Source: Biscogniauxia marginata
Taxonomy: Eukaryota; Ascomycota; Sordariomycetes; Xylariales; Xylariaceae
Direction: 5' to 3'
Length of the DNA stretch: 64,000 nucleotides
Assembly (NCBI GenBank): GCA_022695795.1
Contig: MU404080.1
Location: 310,001-374,000, forward strand
Position numbers and translations under genes: made by a program. Within the stretch, counting starts at the first letter, position 1. Each line of letters opens with the position of its first letter. The notes below the pieces were generated by a model. It searched no databases, was not told the DNA's origin, and saw only the letters and a list, made by a program, of their open reading frames with translations. Of this stretch, positions 1 through 11,884 are shown one piece after another.

Positions 1-1327
1 AGGAGAGCGGCTCGGCGGAAGGCCTCCCTGGCCGCGGTGGCGGAGTAGCGACCATCCGCGGGGTTGTCGGGCAGCGGGCGGCCCTCGAGCGATAGAACCT
101 CGTGCAGAGCCGGTGCTAGCAGGCGCGCGGCTTTCACGTCGTCCCTCCAGAAGTTCGGTTCGCTGCAGTGCCGGTTAATATAGCTGGCGACTGCGGCCGT
201 GGCTTTCATCGCGCTCATGATGTCACCAAGGGCAGGGCAGTTCCGATCCCAGGTCCTAAGTATCTCGTCCAGATACAGAGTATCGGTACCAGTGTCGATT
301 CCGGTGATCGAACCTTTGGGAACCCCGAAGAGTGGATGTTCGTTCCTGTACGATGCCCCGAGAAGATCGTGCCTAATATATCAGAGCCAGAGCACCTTGT
401 TAGGTGTGCGTTATTTACGGAATCACGAGAGGATTGACACCAACCCACCAGGATATCATTAAGCGCAGGAAGGGGCTGCTGAGCTGTTCGAGACCGCCCC
501 TATTCTCTACGAGGCGTTTCAGCCCCTTCATGTGAACTTCTTGGCGCGTGAAATTCCCTGTAGACGACTTCTACGCGTCAGAACATCTTCGATCCACATT
601 GCAAATCGCAGCAGTACTTAGGGACTCACGTCGTGGCAGATGAATCCGGCAACAGCGACGATGAGCCCCTCGCTGTCGCTCTCGGCCGGGTCGGCCAGCC
701 GCCGGGTAATGGACTCTAGGGAGCGCGTGTACCACTTCATCGCTTCCATGCTAGAGTTGTAGTCGGGCTTGAGGCCGCCGGGTTTCATGCCCCGGAACAA
801 CACCGCATTCGCCATGGTGATGTGCCACGCCGCCGGGTCCGACAAGCCCATTGACAACCACGGGAATCGGAACGGTCTGTAGTTCGCGCGGGCTTCCGCG
901 AACACTGGAGAGAGAACAACAGCTTAGAGACACAGAACACACACACAAAAACGTAAAAAAAATTCTCTCAGATTTAGTGTCTAGTTGTCTTACTGTACCG
1001 CGCTAGATTTAACCGCTCCTCATCCATCTCGGTCGGATACACCATCGCGCTCAAGCTCCCATCTACGCCGGGGTTGGCGAAGGCTAGAGCCTGCGACGCC
1101 GCGCATAGATCGTGGGATCTTATTACTGCCGCCGCCGGCGGTGAGGGACCGAGGTCGTCCCCCTGCGAGTCAGAGGACACGACCTGCTCGTCCACCGTGG
1201 TCTGGCCGCGCTTCTTCGGCCTCCGCCGGGCCTTGCCGATGTCCTTCATCACATGGCGGCGGATCTTGGTCGAGTGTCTCTTGACGTCGTCGGGGCGGCC
1301 GACGTTGACGAACTCGAATTCCGGCAT
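1..1327 (-). CDS. Fungal-specific transcription-factor-like protein, 3' end outside window (partial)
   Basis: I rebuilt four exons on the minus strand: 1327-994, 904-630, 570-449 and 372 to the window edge. Introns are 89, 59 and 76 bp with donors GTAAGA, GTGAGT and GTGGGT; the 59-bp intron has a CTGAC branch point. The only in-frame ATG near the 5' end is 1327. The N terminus (MPEFEFVNVGRPDD, then a Lys/Arg-rich stretch RRHVMKDIGKARRRPKK) and the downstream blocks (RFPWLSMGLSDPAAWH, HMKGLKRLVENRGG, YLDEILRTWDRNCPALGD) match a large family of Sordariomycete proteins annotated as fungal-specific transcription factors. No Zn2Cys6 cluster is visible, so DNA binding is unproven. The frame stays open at base 1, so the C terminus is missing. 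Family assignment is from memory of the conserved blocks; target genes are unknown. Confidence 0.8.
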
Positions 1328-1342
1328 TCTTCGACTATACAC

Positions 1343-2196
1343 GAAGCTCGCGGGAGTGAGAACACATACACTGGGGGGACTATCTACTTTCAGAATATAA
1401 CGTCCTGTCGTCCAGCGTGTTTAAGCGAATATGATGAAAAAAACAAAAACATAAAAAAAAATATATATAGAAAATCGTCTCGGAGCCGAGCCACATATGA
1501 TACATACAGTACAGGGCTTACTTCTCACCATCACCCGTTGGCGGGAATAGGCGGGAAAGCATCTGCTTCTCACAGCTGACGACGATGGTTCGGAGGAAGT
1601 GGAGACTATAACGCTGTATGGGGCTGACTAATACGCTTATGATAAGTCGCTTACATGTTAAATGTATTGTCCGCGACGTAGAAATGTCTGTTAGCTCGTT
1701 TCTTGACCAATCTGCTAGCTAGATACGTTGCTGATCTCTCAGATAGGGATGAGTATGCGCGCCGTTAATATTCAGGGGCTATTATAACGCTAGGGACACC
1801 TTGTTCTAGTTAAGGGCAAAATATCGCGATCGTATACTGTTGTTACTCTGGTTGATAGAGAACTTAGTGCTGGGAATAGATAAGCTAACTTTGAATAATT
1901 CATCAGAATCTAGACGTAATCCTCCAATCTCTCTCTCTACTCATCGTCTAATCACTGTCACGTTAACTCCTCTAAGTCGTAAAATTCCATGCGTGAAAAT
2001 ATGTATTTTATTTTATTGCTTAGAGAAATCTCTCAATATAGAAAATTTCTCATAAAAATGAAGTAGAAAAATAAAGAGGACGTGTTCTCATCACCCCCAA
2101 AGATACCATACAAATACAGGAGCCAGGCCTCCCTCCCGGCCAGGGAGAAGAAAAAATATTTACCACCAGCTAACACCAGCTAAAACTTTTTTTCAT
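1343..2196. other. Intergenic, no gene seen
   Basis: AT-leaning sequence between two minus-strand genes. It should hold the promoter of the transcription-factor-like gene (right of 1342) and the 3' UTR of the secreted-protein gene. Short ORFs here have no family resemblance or splice support. Confidence 0.5.
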
Positions 2197-3886
2197 TCAA
2201 ACACCGAGCGCATCGTTAAACGCGTCGGCGGCGTCCTGGCCCTCGAGGTTACCCGCGGCCGCGGCGCCCTCCTCGCACGCGGAGACGGTCGCGTCCGAGG
2301 CGTCGCACTTGGACGCGAGCTGGCCGCAGATGAAGTCGGCGATGACGCCGACGCCGAGGGCGGAGCCGTGCTGGAAGTCGTCCTGGTTGACGGCGGCGAA
2401 GGACTGCTCGTCGGGGCGGTCGTCCTGGGTCCCGAACGAGATGGCGGGCGAGCCGCACGAGCCCGTGTCGGCGGCCCGGGCCTGGCGGCGGCTCCGGAAC
2501 AGGCGCAGGCGCATCTTGCGGGCCGCGGCGCTGTTCGCGGCCAGGCAATCCTGCTGCTGCGTCTCGCAGTCGGCCGTGTCGACGTCGGCGGCGGCGCCGC
2601 TGTTGGCCGCGTTCGCGCACGCGTTCTTCTGCACGTCGCACGCGCGCTGGATCGCGGCGCCCGCGTTCAGGAAGGTGTCGCCGTTGACGGCGAAGGGGCG
2701 CTCGGCCGCGGAGCTGATTATGGGTACCGGGGCCGAGCCGACGTTGCCCTCGAAGGCGTTGACGTCGACGCCCTGGGTGGCGGTGGCGTCGGCATTGTCA
2801 TCAGCGTTAGCGTCAGCATCATCATCAGCATCGGCGTTGGCATCGGCATCAGAGTCGGCGTTGGCGTCCTCATCTGCGGCAGCATCATCGTCAGCTGCAG
2901 TGGCATCATCATCAGCCTCACAGTCTTGATTGAGTCAGTGCTAGAACAAGGGAGTCGGCCAATAGGGTATGTGTTGGTTACCTACCATCCTCAGCGGCAT
3001 CCGCGTCGTCAGCAGCATCATCCGCGGCGTTATCATTGGCGTTGCCACCTGCAGCAGCAACAGCCTCGTCGATCTCTTCAGCGGTAGCATCTTCCACCAG
3101 AAGGTTCTGGGTGAAGATGCAACCCTCAGGGTCGTCTATGACATCGCAAGTGTTTCCAGCGCCGGTTGCGTCGTTGACCTACGTTCTTGATTAGTCTATT
3201 TATATTAATAGGCAAGGGATGACTGAAAATAAACTCACATCACCAGGCTCGAAAGTGCCCGACTGCAGAGCGAGCTGGGGATCAGCACCGACGCTGGCGA
3301 GCTGGACGGCCAGGTCAAGAGTGATCTGCTTGTTAAGAGCGGCAGCACCATCAGATGCCGGGTCTTGATGCTGCTGAATGGCAGCGATCTCGGGGTTGAC
3401 GGCGGTCTCGGACTCGCAGAGAGCCGATGCTTGCCCGACAGCGGCAGTGTTTCGTTCGAGGGCGCGGAAGATAAGAGCATTGGTCAAGCCCTCAATATCA
3501 TTTGCCTCCTTGGCGTTGGTGAAAGCCTGATCAGCAATGCGCTGCTGCAGGCAGTCCAAGTCCTCGACGTTGCCGGCGCCCGCCGCCGCAGCGGCATTTC
3601 CTAGCAGACCGAAAACAGCGGCCTGGACCTCGTCGACGTTGTTGAGGTTTAGAGCGGCCTCCACGCCTGTCAAGAACTTCTCGTGGGAGTGTTCCTCTGT
3701 AGATTTTTCGTCAGTCCACTGCTCCCCGTTGTTCTGGACCCGTAAACGGTTGCATAAACACTTACGAGGCACCTCTCGTCTGAACTTGCTCGACCCTTGG
3801 GTCTTGCGGAAGATCCTCACGGCATCGGGGCGAGCGGTCGCCACGCCCACCAGGACCATCAAGGCAGTGCTAGTTGTAACCTTCAT
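2197..3886 (-). CDS. Secreted Ala/Asp-rich protein, two secreted-protein modules joined by an acidic repeat
   Basis: Four exons on the minus strand: 3886-3766, 3696-3239, 3178-2986 and 2924-2197, encoding 499 aa. Introns are 69, 60 and 61 bp with donors GTAAGT, GTGAGT and GTAGGT; the first and last have CTGAC branch points. Residues 1-19 (MKVTTSTALMVLVGVATA) form a signal peptide, so the protein is probably secreted or wall-associated. The N-terminal half (HEKFLTGVEAALNLNNVDE, IAAIQQHQDPASDGAAA, GCIFTQNLLVEDAT) resembles a conserved filamentous-fungal secreted family. The C-terminal half (NAFEGNVGSAPVPIISSA, IQRACDVQKNACANAANSG, DFQHGSALGVGVIADFIC) resembles a second one. Between them is an Asp/Ala/Asn-rich acidic tract of about 50 residues from a GAT/GCC-type coding microsatellite (2770-2910). 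Biochemical role is unknown for both families. Confidence 0.85.
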
Positions 3887-6350
3887 CTTGACGTTTGTCG
3901 ATTTCGTAAAAGATAACGAACCGTTCCGGATATCAAGGAATATATACACACGTAGAAGCGAAAAATAAAAACAAGGTCCTGCCTAGTTTAGGTTAAAGAA
4001 CGTATATATAACCGTACCTAAAAGAGAGAAAGGTAGTTCGCAGAACTATAGAAGAAGAAAAAAAAGAACGTAGTGTATTGCTTCTGAAAAGAGAGGCACT
4101 GTCACTTGGATGAGGTGGGAAAAAAAAGAGGAAGCAATACTGGAGGCGTCTATGGCTTCATATACACCACGAATACCGAACAACAAGCTCGCGCCAAGAG
4201 CGTGGGTATGGATTCATCCCATGGGAGCTATATCCCAACTAAGCCGCATGGTACCAAGACGCGACGGCTTGGCATCTACAGAAACCTCGCGAGCCAAGAC
4301 CGTCCCGACTAACATATCGTCACAGGGGTATCGTACCCAGTCGAGTATGTTTGTAGTATCCATCCCCAGCGGTGGTTCATCGCTAATACCTAGGAGAGAT
4401 CCTCTAGGCGAAGGAGGTGTAGGCCGCAACCATACCTAGATCGGCCGACCATCATAAGGGTTTGGCATCGGCTCAACTAGAAGCCGGAGGCTCTCATCTC
4501 ATTCAAGGGGGATCCTTGGGTACACCTTCGTAGCGATGTTTTGGGGATCTGTGGGGTGCATGACCCATTGGGTTGGGGTTGAAGGCGGCTATAGCGAGGA
4601 CCTTCATAGGAGATCTACCTAACTTTCCTTTTAGACAAAAAAAAGAGACCTCTGTCCTTCTCATAATCTAGCCTTCATAGGAAGAGGCATACGCTGTGCT
4701 AAATGATTGTGATGCTGGCGCTGGATAGAGTCTCGGAGAGAACCACGTCAACCAAAAGAGAGTCGTACCGCCATCGCTCCATTAGGCGCCCGCTTGCCTC
4801 AATTGAAGTTTTGAGAGTTTCGAAGTTGAAGTTGAGACGAGACAGCTCATCCAACCCTGAGTGTATCATATTGTTGGAGCCGCAACCAGGGTTAGGCTAG
4901 GACCCCCCTGTCGCCACTCGGACTTGGTGTTGTGGAACAGGGGTTTGATTCCAGATTAGGAACCATTGAACGGACATCTCTTCTGTCATCAGACGGAATC
5001 ATCAACATCTCATCCGGATCTCTTCTTTTTTTGGCTGATCTTTACTCTCTTAAACCTTGAACCTTGAGAACCCATATGGCTACAAGGAAAAAGAAGTTGG
5101 GTTACATTATTAGCCGTGTTAGTACTATTCAGACGACCGAGTTCCGAATCGAACATGTTTCGACTAGGCTTCCTAGGCTTCCCAGTAACCCCCTAGATAT
5201 CCTTAGACGGGAGCGGAGGACGTGATGCGTTGGTCGAGTAGAGGCCTACTGGCTAGCTTCTACGCCGTCAAGTGACACTTATAGAACAAACAGACTTGTT
5301 GAACTTATCACTACTCGTCAACACCCACAAATTCGAGATCTCCCTTGGCACGCGCGTGGCGATTTACAGATGAACAAGATCAATGTCGTGCTCACGATCC
5401 GCTGGGCGCTGGGCGATGAGTGGAGAGTCAGATTACCTACTCACTCGAGTAAGAGGGCTTCCTTTCCATACCTTACGGAATAACCGTCCGTCGTGCCGGC
5501 GGAGCGCTTGTCATTTCAGCTTGAACTGTAACGACCAAGACCAGATGATGCACGATGCCCTGGCCCCCCCCTGGTGGATCGCTTTATTCCCTGTAGAGAA
5601 GAAATACCTATAAGATCTCCCATCTCAAGTTTTGCTAGCGATTGATGATTCGCATAGGGATAAGATCTCCGCCCTAGGATCATGCTCACGGGCATATGTA
5701 CACAGCACATAAGCGCCCATCAGGCAAGGTGCTAGGCATGATCAACCGCCAAGGGGGTTATATCAAATATACTGTGTAAGTTCCGTGTGCGTGCGCAGCC
5801 TGACGTGACATATCTGTAGATGAGATGTTTCCTTTCTTCCCTGTACTCCTATCTGGTGGCTGAACGATCTCAGGATATCCCGACCGATGGCATTTGCTGC
5901 CGAATTTTCAAACGTCGATATGTGCCGTGGAAAAGGAAAGCCGCGTATGTAGTCGGGTTTCATCCTGCCCGAGATGCCTTCATTGGCAACTGGATTTATC
6001 TTGTGGCCCCAGACACAAGCCATCAAGACAATCGCTTTCTTACCTGCAAGTCAGAATCCTGCAATATAGATTACGTATCAAATTGGTAGTGCCGGACACT
6101 CGCTTGAGCCTGGGGTAACACGATCCACGGTGAAAGTGACGATTTTCCTCTTGACATATTTTTCTTTGGTTTGTACACTTTGGCAATGCCAGGGAGCATC
6201 TAGGGGGGTAAATCACATTGCCCTCGAGTCTCTCACCATCTTTGCCATCAACGTCTATGCCGCCCGTCTGACCGTTAGATGAAGAGGCATTAGTCCGCCG
6301 CCGCCACCGCCGCCCACCAGTGTCTAGTATTATTCGTACAGCGTGCTTTT
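3887..6350. other. 2.4-kb gene-poor intergenic region
   Basis: Normal base composition, no splice-supported coding frame on either strand and no tRNA or 5S rRNA signature seen. Open stretches at 4106-4439 and 5820-6089 are short, overlap in several frames and match nothing I recognise. The right end should contain the 3' UTR of the Rieske gene, whose stop is at 6351. Confidence 0.5.
4003..4010 (-). promoter_or_regulatory. TATA-like box of the secreted-protein gene
   Basis: TATATATA lies about 117 bp upstream of the ATG at 3886, a fitting distance for a fungal TATA box. A second TATATATT lies closer, near 3941-3949. Which one is used is inference. Confidence 0.4.
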
Positions 6351-7263
6351 TTAACCAATAATCAGTTTGTCCTCCTCGGGAAATTCGTATGAGGGGATCT
6401 CGAGGTTGAGGGGCGCAGGTCCTTTCCTTATACGTCCGGAGATATCGTAGTGAGAACCGTGGCAAGGGCAGAACCATCCACCGTAATCACCAGCCTCGCC
6501 AATGGGCACACAACCAAGATGCGTGCATACACCTGTATCAGTGTTGTTAGTTATGCCAGACATTGCAATCGCTGCTGAGCACTCTGAAAAGGTAAGAGGC
6601 CCGGAGTAATCGTACCCAACATGACTAGCCATTCGGGCTTCTGGACACGGTCCTCGTCCGCCTGGGGATCTCTTAACGACGCAACATTGACCTTGTTCGC
6701 TTCGTCGATTTCCTCGCTCGTGCGGTGTCGGATGAACACGGGCTTGCCTCTCCACTTGATAATAACGTTCTTGCCCTCGGGGATGGCGTTTAGGTCGACC
6801 TCAACCTTGGCCATGGCCAGGACGTCGGCGGAGGCGGACATATTCTTTAAGAATTCTAAGGACGAGAGAAAATTTTTATTATTATCAGCTAACGCTCACA
6901 TGGAACAGAATGAACCAATGCTAATAACAGTAATTGTTTTTAGACAGTTGCGCTTCGTGATGGTGTCGGCGACGTCTACATACCTTGGACAGTAGACTTG
7001 GCACCGGCGGCGGTGATAGCACCCATGGTACCGACCACAAAGTACTGAAAGAGGAGGTTCGTATTGGCGCTGCCCTTGTTGAGGTAGTGGCCGAAGTCTG
7101 GGATCTTGGTGGACTTCGGCTCGCCCTTGAAAGGGCTCGAGTAAGAGCCGGCGGCATCGTTGAGCTGGGCGGAGGTGCTGAGTGCGCGGGCGGCGTTCAG
7201 TCGGCAACAGGATCTCGAGACCCCTCGTGCGAGGACGCGGGAGGCGATGGTGAGAGGCGCCAT
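6351..7263 (-). CDS. RIP1: Rieske iron-sulfur subunit of mitochondrial cytochrome bc1 complex
   Basis: Three exons on the minus strand: 7263-6984, 6855-6616 and 6532-6351, encoding 233 aa. Introns are 128 and 83 bp with donors GTATGT and GTACGA. The protein transfers electrons from ubiquinol to cytochrome c1 in the inner membrane. Both cluster-binding loops are intact: C176-T-H178-L-G-C181 and C195-P-C197-H198-G-S-H. C176, H178, C195 and H198 are the expected 2Fe-2S ligands, and C181/C197 the expected disulfide. The N terminus ([20 protein letters not shown]) is a mitochondrial presequence rich in Arg and Ser, followed by a hydrophobic anchor ([19 protein letters not shown]). Length is normal for fungal Rieske proteins. 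Its stop codon and the start codon are 0.3-0.4 kb from flanking genes; it lies just downstream of DDB1 on the same strand. Confidence 0.97.
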
Positions 7264-7650
7264 GACGTTGTAGGGGATCAATTGGTCGGTGTTCGTGATC
7301 TTGAGGTCTTTTTCTAGCGAATGTCTTGGGCGAGCCAGAGTAAAGCCGTATGCAATAATTTTAGCGTGGAGGCCTGAGGCAGGAAAACCCTCTGATGCTC
7401 TCACCAATAGAAATTGCCGATTGCTGATTGGCTCGATTATGAAAGCAAATGCCGGGATCATCCGACGAGCCCAGATGTACCTCCTACCGTTATGCACCTA
7501 ACCCCCGGCCATCACGTTATACTTATATATGCATAGTCCATGTATTTTTACCATTCCAATGCCGATTGCTATCGCCTCGATAAATTCATCTCTATATATC
7601 TCATGCCCAATCCCGATGCCAAGCTTCAAATACTTCATGTATGTAGTCGT
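7264..7650. promoter_or_regulatory. RIP1 promoter / DDB1 3' region
   Basis: 387 bp between the DDB1 stop (7651) and the RIP1 start (7263), both on the minus strand. It must hold the DDB1 terminator and the RIP1 promoter. No specific element identified. Confidence 0.5.
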
Positions 7651-10600
7651 CTAATGGATCCGTTTCAACTCCTCAACCATGTTCCGCATAGCCTCGACGT
7701 CGGGACCCAGGCCCTCGCATATCTCCTGCTGTCTCTCGTCGTCGATCTCCAGAAACCGCTCCAGCAGCTCGCCGTCGACAAAGCGGAACGGCCCATCAGA
7801 CTCGCGCTCCTCGTTCCTAAAAGAACGATATTGCGTGAAGAGTATGTTGCCCGTTGTCTCTATGACATCGGCAAGCTTACTTTGAAAACGAATTAGTAGA
7901 TCCTGGTAGCTTGGTGAGATAGTGCCGAACAAGTAGACAGCTCCTTCAACCTATAAATACGGTTCCTTATGTTAGTGTGGCTGTTTCTGTTGTGACAATA
8001 GGTATATGGTGTTCAAATTTGAGCTTACTGTGCCGAGAAATGCCCGTGGTATGATAATAGCATTGTCGCTCGCGTCGACGGTGATCTTTCGCATCTTGTT
8101 CACCATTTCTCCGAGATTTATTTCGCTTGTAACCTCCATCCGCCGCTTATCCTCTAGTGTGACGCCGGTCGTATTTCTTCTTAGCACTAAAAGGTTTCCC
8201 TGGGCGTCCGATTCCAACCATGACTGCTCATCGACGTGGCACAAAGCAGTAGCCCATACAGATTGATAATGTCTTGATACCTCGGAGAGCTTGGCTGGTT
8301 GGCCGTCGGCAGCCGGAGTATATTCGACGAGTGTCATCGATTTCATTAAATCCGCGACAGCGATGATGTTGCCCTCGATTGCTAGGTCGACTGGGTACGT
8401 GGCTGGTCGGTACGAAGCAATCTTATTTAGCTCTGATGATGTTGAAGATGTCTCATTATACGAGTACATTATAACTGTCTTCGCCAACGCGGCGACAATC
8501 TTATCATCCAATACAGCTAGAGACCGGCAGGCGCCCTTGAGATTCCGGCTGGTAATTAAGTATGGAGATCTCTTGCTGTCGATCCCGAGGATTAGTATCC
8601 GCCCTCTCACATCCTCCCTCGCCGCGACGGCGCCCCCATCGTCGAGATACGACGTGCCGACCAAAAATCTCTCGGCCCGACCTCCATACGAATCTGGGAA
8701 CTCTGCTCGAATCACGGCTTCTACCATTTCGAGTCTGGGCGAGCTATCGAGCATGAAGCTGTTGCCGAGCTGTTTGAAAACTACTTCGTCCACCAACTTA
8801 AAGGAACTGGTTATGATTTCTTCGTTATCCTTCACCTCTCTGTGAAAACACCCTAGGCCAAAAGCTCGTTCAGATTGAGAGTAAGCTATTCGCCGAACCG
8901 TCTCGCCCATAGGTAGGCTGTTCACATGTGTTCGCCGTTCGGTGTCTATCACGGATATCTTGACTTCCTTCTCCGTCGCCACGACGATCGAGTTAGGGAA
9001 CGCTTCGGTATCAAAGGGGCAGACACACGTCGCGTTATCGGCAGTGACTGCCGAGTAGACAATCCTGCCCTCGGTCCCATAGATGAGGCTGGGAATCTCG
9101 CTCGTGGAAAAAATATTATAGATACCATTGGGTCGGCGAAGCAAGTGCAACCGCGCATGTCGAGTCCCCAGGACGACGCTTTTTCTGCCAGAAAGAGAGA
9201 AATCTGTCTTGGAGACATTGAAAGTAATGACAAACCCGTCTTCCATGGACACAAATAATGTCGGACCACCTAACTTTGGAGGGAGAACCTGCGCAAGCGC
9301 GATATCTCGCGGCACTGATGCGTTGTCGTCCTTCCGCCGCAAGCCCTCGCCGTGAATCGACTGCAGGGTCTTCAGGTCGACGATGGATATGCTTCCCGAC
9401 TTCCAGAACCCCACAACACCGATATTTGGATATTGAGGAGGCAGATGCAGACAGGCAACCTGGTCCCTATCTCCCAGGTCGTTCTGCTCGACTTTGACTA
9501 TATCCTGCTCTATCCTCAACGACAGGAGAACCTTGCCGTCTACAGAAAGGAGTATCCACTCGTCATTTGCCGAAACATTAGTGATCTGACCTTCGGCCGG
9601 CCTCCACGTCGATATCGTGACGCCGCTCTCTAAATCAACTAATGATACGCTGTTTGATGTGACCTGGAGAAGTCGTCCATTGGGCAGGTTTTGAGCCAGT
9701 AGGGTTTGCTCATCGAATACAAACCCCTTGAAGTTGTCGACTTCTTCGATCTCGCCCGCCGGAGTAAATGTGAATATCCGCGTTTCCGTCAGGAAAGAAA
9801 TGACCAGAGTGTCCGTCTTGCACGCCCCCTCAGATCCGATGGGGAAAAGTGCCCGTACATTCTCCATGGTATCGAGAACTCCGATGTCGTCTAACCCAAC
9901 ACCGCTCCGCACGCTTCGTAGGCTACCGTCTTTGTGAACACCGCTGCCCGTGACGATCCTCGCTTGGCCTGACGAGTATTCGTTGGTGGTCTGGCCTTCC
10001 CCTTCACGGTTGCCCATGTCCATCACGTTGAGATCTAATATCGGTGCGATGCTGTGCAACGTCTGGACAAGCTCCAACGAGTCCCCACCAGAATCGACGT
10101 GAAATACTTGCGAGTCACCATAGTGCGACCCGACGAAGAGGGTGTCGTTCCCCATATAGACGATGCTGCTCGCCCTGGATGTCGTCGAAATTTTCCTCAT
10201 CTCCATACCGGTCACCACCACGCCGTCGAGAAGAATCTCGAGCATCCACATATTTCCATAGTCGTCCCCAATAAAATAGTGTGAAACATCGTATTCGGCC
10301 CACGCGACAAAGATAGACGCTTCTTTCAAGGCCGTTTCGACCTTCTTCTTGGCCGCGTCGTCGTAGTAGAGCAATCTCGTCTCGCCGACCACGATCAAGC
10401 CGCCCAACTGGGCACGTGCGGCCGAAGCATTGCGGCTCAGATAGCGCTTCTGGTCTTCCTCGCCTTTCCTGACGGGTATTAGCATGGCGGAGCCGGGGTC
10501 TTCGATCTCCATCCGATCAATCTGGTCTCTAACCTCGAACCGAGACACTTCCGTATTCTTGTCATCTGTTGTTAGGCGGTAAGTGACGAGGTGACAATCC

Positions 10601-11236
10601 GGGTTTTCGGTTCGGGTCTGGTAGAGAAACGCAATCTTCGGATGGCCGGTTTCGACGTGCAAGAAGGTCGCGCACTTAATGAAGAGCTCTGAGATCCGGA
10701 CCTGGTCCATCCAATTCAGTTTCTGCCTCTTGCTCTTGACCGTGTGCATGCGCAACACATTAATGACCCCTTCCCACAGTAGCACCACCATGAAGCGGCC
10801 CGTGGGATCGACGATGCACTTGTCCTGACTCTGGGCGTCCCGCATGTGCTTCTCGTGTATATCGAAGAACGAATCGATCGTCTCAAGCCTCCCGGCAGCT
10901 GCGTCCCAGCCGACGGTGAAGTATTGGAACCTGTCGGTCCCGACGAAGAGCAGATCGGTCTCGGCATCTCGAGGGCGCAGCCTTTGTAACATGGAGATGG
11001 TCCCGTTGACGGACTTGGTGTCCGTGTGCACCAGAGAGCCAGTATCTCCGAGCTTCCATATTTCCAACCGGTTAGCCTTGCTGCCGAACGTCAGTTTCAA
11101 CCTCACAAGGCCCTCGCGAGGCTCTGCTCGATGGGACCTACGCTAGGATCAAGCATTCATCCTCCCTAGGAAACAGACTCAGACGCAATGCGTGCCGAAC
11201 ACTGTTTGGCCGGTGTATAGGCGCTAGATAGGCCAT
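7651..11236 (-). CDS. DDB1: DNA damage-binding protein 1 (CUL4 adaptor, three-propeller WD protein)
   Basis: Three exons on the minus strand: 11236-11142, 11080-8029 and 7950-7651, giving 1148 aa, the usual DDB1 length. Introns are 61 bp (donor GTAGGT, CTGAC branch, acceptor GGCAG) and 78 bp (donor GTAAGC, acceptor TATAG). The first exon encodes MAYLAPIHRPNSVRHALRLS, matching the conserved DDB1 N terminus; a methionine-like start inside the first intron (near 11106) is a false start. Other DDB1 blocks are KANRLEIWKLGD, RFLVGTSYLDDGG, SRNLKGACRSLAVLDDKIVA and EGAVYLFGTISPSYQDLL near the C terminus. DDB1 links substrate receptors to the CUL4-ROC1 ubiquitin ligase in nucleotide excision repair. 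In Neurospora the orthologue (DIM-8) is also needed for H3K9 and DNA methylation at RIP-mutated DNA, which is present in this window. Confidence 0.95.
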
Positions 11237-11884
11237 GATGGAAGCTTCTCATGGCTTGCAAATGCTCGAACGGTGGTACAGACCTTTTCTCGAGGAGCTG
11301 ACGGGCTTAAGAAGATGAGAGCTTCAATGATGCAAAAGCCCCGGCGATAAGCAAAGGCCGTAGCTGGCGATAAAGATCAAGCGAAAGCTTATCGCTATCT
11401 CTAGTATAAACCCACTCCAGCGCTTAGCTACCTAGGGCTTCGTGCTAGAGTGAAAACGATAGCGGGGTGTCGAGCCTGGCTAAAGTACTAGTTGCTTAAT
11501 TACATAACTTTATATGCACCTAATGATATATGCTACCTTGTGCTACAGTCAAAATAAGGTAGTTATGCCCCCCAAGGTAACCTCCATCTATCAAAATACC
11601 TCTACTATGCAGATGGAATACCCGACAAAGGTATTGTTGTAGTTCGTTATCGTTCGAGAGGGACTATTATACATATCCCTGATGAACAGGTATGTCGAGT
11701 GTATGAGACCCGATAGCAATATCCTTCTTTACGCACTGATAGAGAGTCACTTTCTCCCTTTCCGATCTTAAGCTCCACGGCAATACACTGTGACAACTGA
11801 AATGCTGATTCATCCAGGAGTAAATATTATTATTTCAGCGCCAAAGTTCTTACCTCGTTCTTGAAAGCAGTTACGCTTTTCAGC
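11237..11884. promoter_or_regulatory. Divergent intergenic region, DDB1 and ankyrin gene
   Basis: 648 bp between two start codons on opposite strands. A pyrimidine-poor acceptor-like TATTTCAG at about 11831-11838, with an open frame running on into the ankyrin ORF, leaves room for an unseen upstream exon of the ankyrin gene. Confidence 0.4.

Noticed and set aside
4106..4439. Open frames on both strands, the minus one with protein-like texture ending at an in-frame TGA
   Set aside because: Both strands are open over the same stretch, there is no start context or splice structure, and no family is recognised.
4920..4960. Possible tRNA T-loop (gggtttgattcc)
   Set aside because: The loop deviates from GGTTCGA and no matching acceptor stem, D-arm or anticodon arm was found.
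5763..6118. Overlapping 74-89 aa open frames
   Set aside because: Several frames and both strands are open at once; no domain or signal.
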